This document shows, piece by piece, positions 53,191-61,542 of a stretch of DNA of 64,000 nucleotides; within the stretch, counting starts at the first letter, position 1, and every line of letters starts with the position of its first letter. Below the pieces are notes generated by a model. It did not search any database and had not been told where the DNA came from. It saw nothing but the letters and a program-made list of their open reading frames with translations. The stretch spans positions 62,001 to 126,000 of the forward strand of contig JAFXIS010000039.1 of the NCBI GenBank assembly GCA_017532885.1, given 5' to 3'. The DNA is from Alistipes sp. Its GTDB lineage: Bacteria > Bacteroidota > Bacteroidia > Bacteroidales > Rikenellaceae. A program made the position numbers and the translations under genes.

Positions 53191-53301
53191 TTAACTATCA
53201 TTTTCAATAATTGCAACCTCCGACCGAAACTTTATCCTGCGACCACAAACCCCGCGCGTTATAACAGCTCCTCGCCAAAAGCAAAAAACATATTATTCGA
53301 A

Positions 53302-53332
53302 TTGTATATTCGGGCATTTTTTACTATTTTCG
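53302..53332 (+). promoter_or_regulatory. Candidate promoter for the S9 peptidase
   Basis: TTG (53302-53304) and TATTTTCG (53325-53332) are 20 bases apart, with the last T-to-C deviation from TAnnTTTG. The start codon is 58 bases downstream. Confidence 0.5.
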
Positions 53333-53389
53333 CATCGATAAACCAATTAAACATTAACCCGAAGATTAAACATTAACCAAAAAGATATA

Positions 53390-55552
53390 ATGAAACGCTT
53401 ATTTTTAATTTTGACCGCCACAGCAATTATGACTTCACTATCGTCGGTGGCGCAGGAACAAACCGCCCAGCAGGAACAAACCACCAAACTACTTACAACT
53501 TCGGATGTTGTACTCAATCGCGAGCTTTCGCCAAAAAATATGCACATCCAATGGATTGGCGCAACCGATAGCTACGCCACAACCCAGGAGTATGAAATCA
53601 TCGCAACGGATGCCCGCACAGGCAAGAGCCGCACGCTCATTACAAAGCAGGAGATTGGCGAACTGATGGGCGAGGAGAGTTTTTCGGCAATACCTCGCTA
53701 CACTTTCGACGCGAAGGGTAACCTCGTGGTTACATCATTTAGCAAGCTCTACACCATTGACCTTGAGAGCCGCAGCCTTATTTCGCAGCACGCATATCCC
53801 AAAGTTGAGGATGCAAAGCTGGCAAATATGACCCAGCAACCCAACAACGGGCCATTGTTCGCCTATACAATCGAGAACAACCTATATCTCTTCGATGGCG
53901 AGAAGCACACCGCCGTAACATCGTTCGAGGATAAGAATATCGTCTGCGGACAGAGCGTGAGCCGTAACGAATTCGGCATTACGCATGGTATTTTCTTCTC
54001 GCCAGATGCAACACAGTTGGCATTTTTCCAGAAAGACGAGTCGCGCGTCAGCGATTTCCCGCTACTTGACATCACAAGCCGCACAGGCACTCTCAAAAGC
54101 ATAAAATATCCGATGAACGGAATGGCTTCGGAGCATGTAAAGTTGGGTGTTTACAATATCTCGACCGGAAAGACTATCTATTTGAATGTGACGGAGTTTG
54201 ACCAGGAGCGTTACCTCACATGCATCACTTGGTCGCCCGATTCAAAGCGCATATATATTCAGGTTTTGGACCGCGCGCAGGAGAATGTTGCGCTCAACTC
54301 TTACGACGCCTCAACGGGTGAGAAAATCGCAACTATCCTCACCGAGCACAACGACCTTTATGTAGAGCCGCAGCACGACCTTGTATGGCTCAGCGACGGT
54401 TCCGGTCGATTTATCTACTCGACAAACAACCGCGACGGCTATTTCAATCTTTACCTTTGCGACGACAGCGGCAATGTGGAGCGCCTGACAAAGACCGACG
54501 CCGATGTGAAGTATGTCGGACAAAACGAGAAATATGTATTCTACACCTCTGCTGAGGTGTCGCCTGTGGACAATCACCTCTTCAAGGTTGATTTGAAGAG
54601 CGGCAAGCAGACACGCCTCACCCCAACCGAGGGTTGGCACAACATCTCGATGAGCAAGAGCGGAAAATATTTCCTCGACAACTACTCTTCGCTCAATGTT
54701 CCCCGCGTGATTGAGTTGGGTCGCACCGACGGTAAGCCCGCCCGCGAATTATTCCGCGCACCCGACCCGACCGAGGGTTATAACTTCCTGCCTATCGAGC
54801 TCGGTACGGTCAAGAGCGCCGACGGCAAGTACGACAACTACTATCGCCTTATCAAGCCGATGAATTTCGACCCCACAAAGAAATACCCCGTAATCCTTTA
54901 TGTTTACGGAGGTCCTCATTCTCAGATGGTTAAGAATACTTATCAAGCTCAGCTTCGTCGTTGGGAGATGCTTATGGCACAGCGCGGTTATGTCGTTTTC
55001 GTGATGGATAATCGCGGTACATCGAACCGTGGTGCCGACTTCGAGAAGGCGATTCATCGTCAGTGCGGTCAGTGCGAGATGCAGGACCAAATGGCAGGCC
55101 TCGATTGGTTACTTTCGCATGAGTGGTGCGACCGCGACCGCGTAGGTGTTCACGGCTGGAGCTATGGCGGATTTATGACTATTTCGCTCATGACAAACTA
55201 CCCCGAGGTGTTCAAAGTTGGCGTTTCGGGAGGTCCTGTAATTGATTGGAAGTGGTACGAGGTGATGTATGGCGAGCGCTACATGGACAACACCCACAAC
55301 AACCCCGAGGGCTTCGAGAAAACCTCACTCATTAATATGGCGAAGCATTTGAAGGGTAAGTTGCTTATCTGCCAGGGCGCCATCGACAGCACTTGTGTAT
55401 GGCAGCACTCGTTGAGCTTCGTTCAGGAGTGTATCAAACATCATATCCCCGTTGATTATATGCCCTACCCCACAGCCGAACACAATGTCTTCGGTCGTGA
55501 TGCGGTGCATCTCTACGACAAGATAACCTCGTATTTCGTGGAGAATCTGTAA
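53390..55552 (+). CDS. Dipeptidyl-peptidase IV-type S9 serine peptidase
   Basis: A 720-residue exported peptidase (signal MKRLFLILTATAIMTSLSSVAQ). A DPP-IV-type N-terminal propeller spans about 30-480 ('LVWLSDGSGRFIYSTNNRDGYFNLYLCDDSG' as one blade), followed by an alpha/beta-hydrolase domain. The catalytic Ser is in 'GVHGWSYGGFMTISLMTNYPEVFKVGVSGGPVIDW', the Asp in 'ICQGAIDSTCVWQHS' and the His in 'YPTAEHNVFG'. It likely removes N-terminal dipeptides, often X-Pro, in the periplasm. It ends at a strong terminator before the Tat genes. Confidence 0.92.
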   Translation: MKRLFLILTATAIMTSLSSVAQEQTAQQEQTTKLLTTSDVVLNRELSPKNMHIQWIGATDSYATTQEYEIIATDARTGKSRTLITKQEIGELMGEESFSAIPRYTFDAKGNLVVTSFSKLYTIDLESRSLISQHAYPKVEDAKLANMTQQPNNGPLFAYTIENNLYLFDGEKHTAVTSFEDKNIVCGQSVSRNEFGITHGIFFSPDATQLAFFQKDESRVSDFPLLDITSRTGTLKSIKYPMNGMASEHVKLGVYNISTGKTIYLNVTEFDQERYLTCITWSPDSKRIYIQVLDRAQENVALNSYDASTGEKIATILTEHNDLYVEPQHDLVWLSDGSGRFIYSTNNRDGYFNLYLCDDSGNVERLTKTDADVKYVGQNEKYVFYTSAEVSPVDNHLFKVDLKSGKQTRLTPTEGWHNISMSKSGKYFLDNYSSLNVPRVIELGRTDGKPARELFRAPDPTEGYNFLPIELGTVKSADGKYDNYYRLIKPMNFDPTKKYPVILYVYGGPHSQMVKNTYQAQLRRWEMLMAQRGYVVFVMDNRGTSNRGADFEKAIHRQCGQCEMQDQMAGLDWLLSHEWCDRDRVGVHGWSYGGFMTISLMTNYPEVFKVGVSGGPVIDWKWYEVMYGERYMDNTHNNPEGFEKTSLINMAKHLKGKLLICQGAIDSTCVWQHSLSFVQECIKHHIPVDYMPYPTAEHNVFGRDAVHLYDKITSYFVENL

Positions 55553-55576
55553 TTCATTTTCGAAAGAATCTCAACG

Positions 55577-55616
55577 AAAGAAGCTGCCGGAATGTGCTAT
55601 TCCGGCAGCTTCTTTT
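55577..55616 (+). terminator. Strong terminator after the S9 peptidase
   Basis: A perfect 17-bp inverted repeat (AAAGAAGCTGCCGGAAT / ATTCCGGCAGCTTCTTT) with a 5-base loop and TTTT at the 3' side. Confidence 0.9.
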
Positions 55617-55707
55617 GTATACCTACATCACAATCATTTCCGACATACATTACCTCAAAACAGACACAATAATCGGCAAAAAAATGTGCTAAAAAATGTA
55701 TATACAT

Positions 55708-55739
55708 TTTGGTCAAACCATTTTTTATTGCTAACTTCG
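55708..55739 (+). promoter_or_regulatory. Promoter of tatA-tatC
   Basis: TTTG (55708-55711), 20 bases, then TAACTTCG (55732-55739), a strong -33/-7 pair. It overlaps the longer in-frame start at 55709 and so supports ATG 55793 for tatA. Confidence 0.7.
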
Positions 55740-55792
55740 CAATGAAAATATACAAAACCAATTTATTAATAAATTTTAACATATTATCACCT

Positions 55793-55990
55793 ATGAATCT
55801 ATTATTTATCGGCGGATTGGGCGCAACCGAAATTTTTCTTATCGTACTTGCACTTTTGCTTCTGTTTGGCGGCAAAAAACTGCCTGAGTTGATGCGTGGC
55901 GCCGGTCGTGGTATTCGCGAGTTCAAAGATGCTGTAAATACAGCCACTTCGGACGAGAAGAAAGAGGAGAAAAAAGAGAATAACGAGTAA
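55793..55990 (+). CDS. tatA: Twin-arginine translocase subunit TatA/TatE
   Basis: A 65-residue protein (MNLLFIGGLGATEIFLIVLALLLLFGGKKLPELMRGAGRGI) with the one-helix plus amphipathic-helix plan of TatA, including the conserved FGGKKLPEL hinge. It then has an acidic/basic tail (DEKKEEKKENNE). I use ATG 55793 because the longer frame starts upstream inside the promoter. It is 9 bases before tatC. It forms the protein-conducting oligomer with TatC. No tatB-like gene is adjacent; TatA may serve both roles. Confidence 0.93.
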   Translation: MNLLFIGGLGATEIFLIVLALLLLFGGKKLPELMRGAGRGIREFKDAVNTATSDEKKEEKKENNE

Positions 55991-55999
55991 CACTGCCCG

Positions 56000-56962
56000 A
56001 TGAGTAGCCAGCCAATAAACGACGAAGCCGACATGACCTTTGGTGAGCATCTTGACGAACTGCGCAAGATTCTCATGCGTGTCATTGGTGTATTTGTGGT
56101 TTTGACCATCGCGATGTTCTCGATAAAGGGCATCGTACTCGATGTGGTATTTGCTCCTATCCGCGAGGGTTTCCCGACCAATCGCTTCTTTGCATGGTTG
56201 GCCGAGGTGCTCAATTCGGAGGCTCTGAATATTCATCCCGAGAACATCGGCCTCTACAATAACAAGATGGCCGGGCAGTTTATGCTCCACATCAAGAGTT
56301 CTATCATCGGAGCTTTTGTCATCTCGTTTCCCTACCTGATTTGGGAGTTGTGGTTATTTGTAAAGCCTGCCATCCCGCCACATCAGCGTCGTCGCAGCAT
56401 CCGCTATGTCATCGAGACGCCCATATGGTTTGTGATGGGTCTGATGTTCGGTTATTATGTGATTGCGCCACTCGCAATTAACTTCCTCGGCAACTACGAG
56501 GTAAGCTCGCAGATTAACAACATCATCGAGGTTAGTTCTTTCATGTCTACGGTGATGAGCGTGTCGTTTGCGGCCGCCATAGCGTTCCAGCTTCCTCTGT
56601 TGATTCGCCTGCTGGCGACGATAGGTCTTATGACCTCGGAGGGTATGCGTCAATATCGCAAGATTGCCGTTGTAGTGTTGCTGATTTTTGCCGCAATCAT
56701 CACTCCGCCCGATGTGGTTAGTCAGGTGCTCATCTTCTTCCCTTGCTACGCGCTCTATGAATATGGCATTCGCATAGCTATGAAGATTGAAGCGCAAAAG
56801 GCCAAGGAGGAGGCAGAGTATCAGGCTCGCATGCAGCAGACACAAGCTCAGACACAATCTCAGGCAGATAACGCCAACGAGGATAGCACCGCGAGCAATA
56901 CCGAAGCGAGCAACGAGGGGAACGAGATTGAGGCTACTGACGATAAAGCAGAAGTTGAATAG
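56000..56962 (+). CDS. tatC: Twin-arginine translocase subunit TatC
   Basis: A 320-residue polytopic protein. The family opening 'MTFGEHLDELRKILMR' and six hydrophobic helices are visible, with typical segments 'SIIGAFVISFPYLIWELWLFVKPAIPPHQRR' and 'VVLLIFAAIITPPDVVSQVLIFFPCYALYEYGI'. It recognises Tat signal peptides. After the last helix, a tail of about 60 residues is rich in Gln, Ala, Asn, Glu and Thr; it is not needed for the core and is likely disordered. Its only Tat partner nearby is tatA. Confidence 0.93.
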   Translation: MSSQPINDEADMTFGEHLDELRKILMRVIGVFVVLTIAMFSIKGIVLDVVFAPIREGFPTNRFFAWLAEVLNSEALNIHPENIGLYNNKMAGQFMLHIKSSIIGAFVISFPYLIWELWLFVKPAIPPHQRRRSIRYVIETPIWFVMGLMFGYYVIAPLAINFLGNYEVSSQINNIIEVSSFMSTVMSVSFAAAIAFQLPLLIRLLATIGLMTSEGMRQYRKIAVVVLLIFAAIITPPDVVSQVLIFFPCYALYEYGIRIAMKIEAQKAKEEAEYQARMQQTQAQTQSQADNANEDSTASNTEASNEGNEIEATDDKAEVE

Positions 56963-57066
56963 ACGATATTGTCGAAACACATTCGGTTACATTACGATTT
57001 ACCGAAGCGAGCGACAATAAAGAGGCTAAATGATAGAGTAGCAAGGTTTTAGACATTAAACGCCTC

Positions 57067-57074
57067 TACCTTTG
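57067..57074 (+). promoter_or_regulatory. Candidate -7 for the 3-keto-glycoside operon
   Basis: TACCTTTG fits TAnnTTTG and lies 165 bases before the isomerase ATG, implying a long leader. The -33 match is weak (TTTT at 57047). The remaining leader is AT-rich with no evident gene. Confidence 0.45.
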
Positions 57075-57239
57075 CGACTAATATAGATTTAATATTTGAA
57101 ATATTTATTATAGCTTTTGATACATTTATGACAAAAAATTAGGAATACTGAGTCTAATTTTGTTGTCAAAATTGAAATTTTTGTTTCCTATCGAAAGTTA
57201 TAAATAGAAGAAAGGGACAAGGCGGAAGGGCGTTGATTT

Positions 57240-58202
57240 ATGGATAGATTAGGATTTTTCAAACAGGGGCTATCGTCGATGATGGAGGCTGCGCAAGCCG
57301 TAGTTGGTTTGAAAAAGGCCGCAGAAACATTCACCGAAGCGGTAGACGACGCCCTAAGGGATGTATCCCCCGGTTTAGGATTGTTCCTGCCTTCGATTGA
57401 TGCAATGATGTACGACTCACCCTCCGGAACACTCTACGAAGTGGGGCAGATGGGTTACACGAAGGTTGAAGCCGGCTGCTACTATAATGGTGCAGCGTAC
57501 GGCGTGAAGCCTCAAGAGTTGCTCAAAATGGCAAAATCTTCAGGATTGAAGATTTTGGGGTTACACCTCAACAAGTTCTATGAAAAAGAGCACCAGCCTC
57601 AAGAGATAGAGCCGGCAGGGCAAGCCGCAGAGAGCACAGTCGCAGCTAAAGCAGAATTTTTAGGCCCTAAGATTAAAGCCTGGTGGGAGAAGGCATTGGA
57701 TAGTGCCCAAGCGATGAATTGCAAGTTTGTCACGATGTCAAAATTCCCCGAGGAGGTGTCGGAACAGACAATTGAGGAGTATGCCGAATATTTCAACCTT
57801 GTTGGAGCGATGGCTCAAGAGCGAGGTCTGAAATTCAGTTTTCACCCCTCAGAAGCGGAGTTACGACCGCGTGGTGAGAGCTCGATATTCGAGAATCTGG
57901 TGCAGCGATGCCGCAAGGATGTGGTATGGTTTGAGCTGGACTCTTTCGAGGCTCATAAAGCGGGAGTGGATTTGTGCAAAATAATACAACTCCACGCCGA
58001 GAGAGTTATAGCCCTGCATCTGCACGACTACGACATCACTTGCGAGAGTGGCGAGATTGACTTTAATAAGATTATGAGTCAAGCCGAGCAGAGCAAGATT
58101 GAAGAGATTTTCATCGAGGTGAGGAGCTTTCCCCTGCCACCTCAAAACTGCGCCGAGCGCAGCCTACGCAATGTCGAGATGTTGGACAGCGTAAAGATAT
58201 AG
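57240..58202 (+). CDS. Sugar phosphate isomerase/epimerase-like protein (AP endonuclease 2 fold)
   Basis: A 320-residue TIM-barrel protein with no classical signal peptide. Family features: 'LYEVGQMGYTKVEAGCYYNG' (early G-x-x-x-V-E motif), 'MAKSSGLKILGLHLNKFYEKE', 'MAQERGLKFSFHPSEAELRPRGESS', 'DVVWFELDSFEAHKAGVDL' and 'VIALHLHDYDI' with metal-binding Glu/Asp/His residues. These fit the xylose-isomerase-like superfamily. It opens a three-gene operon with an oxidoreductase and a DUF1080 lipoprotein, the set reported in B. thetaiotaomicron BT2156-BT2160 for 3-keto-glycoside cleavage. The exact reaction here is inferred. Confidence 0.82.
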   Translation: MDRLGFFKQGLSSMMEAAQAVVGLKKAAETFTEAVDDALRDVSPGLGLFLPSIDAMMYDSPSGTLYEVGQMGYTKVEAGCYYNGAAYGVKPQELLKMAKSSGLKILGLHLNKFYEKEHQPQEIEPAGQAAESTVAAKAEFLGPKIKAWWEKALDSAQAMNCKFVTMSKFPEEVSEQTIEEYAEYFNLVGAMAQERGLKFSFHPSEAELRPRGESSIFENLVQRCRKDVVWFELDSFEAHKAGVDLCKIIQLHAERVIALHLHDYDITCESGEIDFNKIMSQAEQSKIEEIFIEVRSFPLPPQNCAERSLRNVEMLDSVKI

Positions 58203-58269
58203 AGAAAGGAAAACGCAAATAAGATATACAATATCTAAAAAACTATTTATTAACCTAAATATTACAGTT

Positions 58270-59748
58270 ATGTCTAAAAAAATTTCAAGAGCTGATTTTT
58301 TGAAGACCTCAGCTACAGGTCTGGCAGCTATGACTGTTGTCCCATCAAATGTTATGGGTGCAGCATTTGGACACAAGGCTCCATCTGACAAACTCAACAT
58401 CGCAGGTGTTGGTATTGGCGGTCGCGGTGCAGGTGTATTGCGCGGCCTCGAGAAGGAGAACATCGTAGCTTTGTGCGATACCGACTGGAAGTATGCACAG
58501 GGCACATTTAATCGCTATGCTAAGGCAAAGCGTTTCTGGGATTGGCGCGAGATGTACGACAAGATTGGCAACGAGATTGATGCCGTAATGTGTGCAACTG
58601 CCGACCACTCACACGCATTGGTATCGGCATGTGCAATGGAGATGGGTAAGCATGTATATTGCGAGAAGCCATTGACACACTCGGTTTACGAATCTCGTCT
58701 TTTGACTAAGCTCGCCGAGAAGAATGGTGTTGCTACACAGATGGGTAACCAGGGCTCTTCAGATGACGGCGTACGCCTCATTTGCGACTGGATTTGGAAT
58801 GGTGAGATTGGTGAGGTTACTCGCGTAGATGCCTTTACCGACCGTCCTATCTGGCCTCAGGGTTTGATGCGTCCCACAGAGGTACATCCTATCCCCGACA
58901 CTTTGAATTGGGATTTGTTCCTCGGCCCGGCGAAGTATCGTCCTTATAACAATGTTTACCAGCCTTGGAACTGGCGTGGCTGGTGGGACTTTGGTACAGG
59001 TGCATTGGGTGATATGGCTTGCCACATCCTCCACCCTGCATTCAAGGCTCTTCAGTTAGGCTCACCTACAAAGGTAGAGGGCTCTTCAACAGCACTTTTG
59101 ACCGACTGCGCACCACAGGCACAGCATGTTAAGTATACTTTCCCCGCACGCGGCAAGAAGGATAAGGTTAAGCTTCCCGAGGTAGTTGTAAATTGGTATG
59201 ATGGTGGTTTGATGCCTCCTCGTCCCGAGGGATTGCCCGCAGGCAAGAACCTCAACGACGCAGGTGGTTGCACAATCTTCTATGGTACTAAGGATACCCT
59301 TATCTGCGGTTGCTATGGCCGTAATCCTTACCTCGTATCAGGTCGTGTACCTAAGGCTCCCGAGCGCGCTCGCAAGGTTGAGCTCACTCACTACGAGGAT
59401 TGGGTTCGCGCATGTAAGGAGGACAAGGCTACTCGTCTTAACTCTATCTCTGACTTCTCGGAGGCAGGTCCTTTCAACGAGATGGTCGTAATGGGTGTAT
59501 TGGCAGTACGCTTGCAGTCATTGAATCGCGTTTTGGAGTGGGATGGTCAGAACATGAAGTTCACCAACATCAATCCTAATGAGGAGATGCGCATCATGAT
59601 TGAGGACGGCTTCTCAATTAAGGATGGTCACCCGACATTCAACAAGACATATACCGACCCGATGAATGCATTGGAGTTTGCTAACGAGATGATTAAGCAC
59701 AACTACCGCGAGGGCTGGAATACCTTGTTGCCTGAAATGCCCAAATAA
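58270..59748 (+). CDS. Gfo/Idh/MocA-family oxidoreductase, exported via Tat-like signal
   Basis: A 492-residue NAD(P)-type oxidoreductase. The first 30 residues look like a Tat signal, MSKKISRADFLKTSATGLAAMTV, but the twin arginine reads Arg-Ala. The Rossmann core starts 'KLNIAGVGIGGRGAGVLRGLEKENIVALCDTDW', and 'VMCATADHSHALVSACAMEMGKHVYCEKPLTHS' carries the diagnostic EKP motif. Then comes the usual beta-domain 'GDMACHILHPAFKALQLGSPTKVEGSS' with an HxxxH-like pair. It likely oxidises C3 of a sugar in the 3-keto-glycoside route. Exported members of this family acquire cofactor before export, which is why Tat is expected. Confidence 0.88.
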   Translation: MSKKISRADFLKTSATGLAAMTVVPSNVMGAAFGHKAPSDKLNIAGVGIGGRGAGVLRGLEKENIVALCDTDWKYAQGTFNRYAKAKRFWDWREMYDKIGNEIDAVMCATADHSHALVSACAMEMGKHVYCEKPLTHSVYESRLLTKLAEKNGVATQMGNQGSSDDGVRLICDWIWNGEIGEVTRVDAFTDRPIWPQGLMRPTEVHPIPDTLNWDLFLGPAKYRPYNNVYQPWNWRGWWDFGTGALGDMACHILHPAFKALQLGSPTKVEGSSTALLTDCAPQAQHVKYTFPARGKKDKVKLPEVVVNWYDGGLMPPRPEGLPAGKNLNDAGGCTIFYGTKDTLICGCYGRNPYLVSGRVPKAPERARKVELTHYEDWVRACKEDKATRLNSISDFSEAGPFNEMVVMGVLAVRLQSLNRVLEWDGQNMKFTNINPNEEMRIMIEDGFSIKDGHPTFNKTYTDPMNALEFANEMIKHNYREGWNTLLPEMPK

Positions 59749-59779
59749 TTGATTTTTAATAAAAAAACGCAATAAAAAG

Positions 59780-60520
59780 ATGAAAAAGATTTTGTTTATG
59801 GCAGCTATGCTTTCATCAGCAATTTTGGCAAGCTGTGGTGGTCAGGAGGCAGACCCCAACACAAAGGTTTTGTTCGACGGTACTTCACTCGAGGGCTGGA
59901 GAGGTTATGGCAAGGACCATGTCCCCGCTCGTTGGGTTATCGAGGATGGTTGTTTGAAGTTCAACGGCTCTGGTGGCGGTGAGGCACAGACCGGTGAGGG
60001 TGGTGACATCATCTTTGATGAGAAGTTCAAGAACTTCGAGCTCACTTTCGAGTGGAAGATTTCTAAGGGTGGTAACTCTGGTGTATTCTACTTGGCACAG
60101 GAGATTGAGGGTCAGCCTATCTATATCTCTGCTCCCGAGTACCAGATTCTCGACAACGAGAACCACATCGACGCAGGTCTTGGCGTAGATGGCAACCGCA
60201 AGTCGGCTTCACTCTACGATATGATTCCTGCAAAGCCCCAAAACTCAAAGGGTTGGGGTGAGTGGAACACTTCAAAGATTGTATGCTACAAGGGTACTGT
60301 TGTTCACTACCAGAACGATGTTCCCGTATTGGAGTATCACTTGTGGACTCCCCAGTGGACCGAGATGCTTCAGAAGTCAAAGTTCTCACAGGCTGCTTGG
60401 CCTTTGGCATTTGACCTTTTGAACAACTGCGGTGGCGAGAACCATGAGGGTTACATCGGCTTCCAGGACCATGGCGACGATGTATGGTACCGCAATATCA
60501 AGGTTAAGGTTTTGGAGTAA
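59780..60520 (+). CDS. DUF1080 (3-keto-disaccharide hydrolase domain) lipoprotein
   Basis: A 246-residue lipoprotein (MKKILFMAAMLSSAILASC, lipobox Cys19). DUF1080 markers: 'KVLFDGTSLEGWRGYGK' start, 'NFELTFEWKISKGGNSGVFYLAQE', 'APEYQILDNENHIDA' and the C-terminal 'IGFQDHGDDVWYRNIKV', typical of the concanavalin-like fold. In characterised relatives it cleaves a 3-keto-glycoside made by the oxidoreductase. It is 31 bases after that gene and ends at a strong bidirectional terminator. The three genes thus encode the isomerase-like protein, the oxidase and the cleaving enzyme. Confidence 0.9.
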   Translation: MKKILFMAAMLSSAILASCGGQEADPNTKVLFDGTSLEGWRGYGKDHVPARWVIEDGCLKFNGSGGGEAQTGEGGDIIFDEKFKNFELTFEWKISKGGNSGVFYLAQEIEGQPIYISAPEYQILDNENHIDAGLGVDGNRKSASLYDMIPAKPQNSKGWGEWNTSKIVCYKGTVVHYQNDVPVLEYHLWTPQWTEMLQKSKFSQAAWPLAFDLLNNCGGENHEGYIGFQDHGDDVWYRNIKVKVLE

Positions 60521-60536
60521 TCCAAGCGCAATACCA

Positions 60537-60573
60537 AATAAAAAACTGCCGGCAAAAACCGGCAGTTTTTTTT
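60537..60573. terminator. Bidirectional terminator between DUF1080 and AraC genes
   Basis: AAAAAACTGCCGG-caaaaa-CCGGCAGTTTTTTTT forms a perfect 11-bp-plus stem with T runs on both strands. Confidence 0.92.
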
Positions 60574-60598
60574 ATTCTAATACTACCCAAAGAGCCTA

Positions 60599-61492
60599 TC
60601 ACGCCTGAATCTTATACCTCGACGGCGAGATACCCACCCTCTGCTTAAAATATTTACCAAAGAAAGATTGTGACGCAAAATTCATCTTTTCAGCTACCTC
60701 CTGAACACTCAACCCCGACTGCGACAGCAACTCCTTTGCACGGCGAACAACTGCCTCGTCAATAATCGTCGATGCACTCTTATTCGCGTGTTTACGACAT
60801 ATTACCGACAAGTATTTAGGCGTGATATTCAAGCATTTAGCATAATATTCCACGCTGCGTTCCCTCACGCAATCTTCAGCTAAAAGCCGAGTAAATGAGT
60901 GAAACAGTAACTCGCTGCGCAGCACCTTTTTATCGTCGCTCGCACCATCTACACCACCACTCAAAATCGACATGAGCGCATAAAAAAGCGACGAAAACAA
61001 CGACGATATAATCTTGCCGTTATATGGATTTTCAGCCCTGCCGACAGCCCTCGAAAGAGCTGCGGTGATATTGTGCAGATGGGCAACATCTTGCGATGTG
61101 AACTCTCGACAAGGTTGAGAGCCTAACATCGCACGCATAGAGATAAAACCATCAAGATTTACTGCAATCCGCTCCAAAAACGAGTTCGAAAAACAGACCA
61201 CATAACCTTCACACGCCTTACTATATTTAATAGCATCCAAACGAGTATCCTCCTCCAAGAGAAACAGAGCATCACGACGCAGTTCAAAGTTGCGACCATT
61301 TATCACAAGCTTTACCGTACCGCTGCAAACAACACCCACAACTATGCCGCATGGCAAATGCCCCGCGTCACGCTCCGCATCAAAAGCCGAAAATGGCAAC
61401 AAAGCATAGTTCTCGGAGATGTAAACCTGCCCACAAAGTTCATCGACCGAGCGTCGATTCGCCCTCGTCCTATTATATTGCGCATTCTCCAT
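60599..61492 (-). CDS. AraC-family transcriptional regulator
   Basis: A 297-residue regulator with an N-terminal cupin-like sensing domain ('CGIVVGVVCSGTVKLVINGRNFELRRDALFLLEED', about 48-85) and a C-terminal double helix-turn-helix ('CLNITPKYLSVICRKHANKSASTIIDEAVVRRAKELL' and 'SVQEVAEKMNFASQSFFGKYFKQRVGISPSRY'). No signal peptide. It is convergent with the 3-keto-glycoside operon. In B. thetaiotaomicron a regulator is associated with the equivalent operon, so it may control it; this is inference. On its own strand it follows the lipid-kinase gene by 50 bases. Confidence 0.92.
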   Translation of the reverse strand: MENAQYNRTRANRRSVDELCGQVYISENYALLPFSAFDAERDAGHLPCGIVVGVVCSGTVKLVINGRNFELRRDALFLLEEDTRLDAIKYSKACEGYVVCFSNSFLERIAVNLDGFISMRAMLGSQPCREFTSQDVAHLHNITAALSRAVGRAENPYNGKIISSLFSSLFYALMSILSGGVDGASDDKKVLRSELLFHSFTRLLAEDCVRERSVEYYAKCLNITPKYLSVICRKHANKSASTIIDEAVVRRAKELLSQSGLSVQEVAEKMNFASQSFFGKYFKQRVGISPSRYKIQA

Positions 61493-61542
61493 ATTTTCAC
61501 TCTCATTATTCTATCTAATTGACATCAAAGATGTTTCGCTGC

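Noticed and set aside
55709..55792. Longer tatA start
   Set aside because: It overlaps the promoter of tatA, and the extra residues do not resemble TatA.
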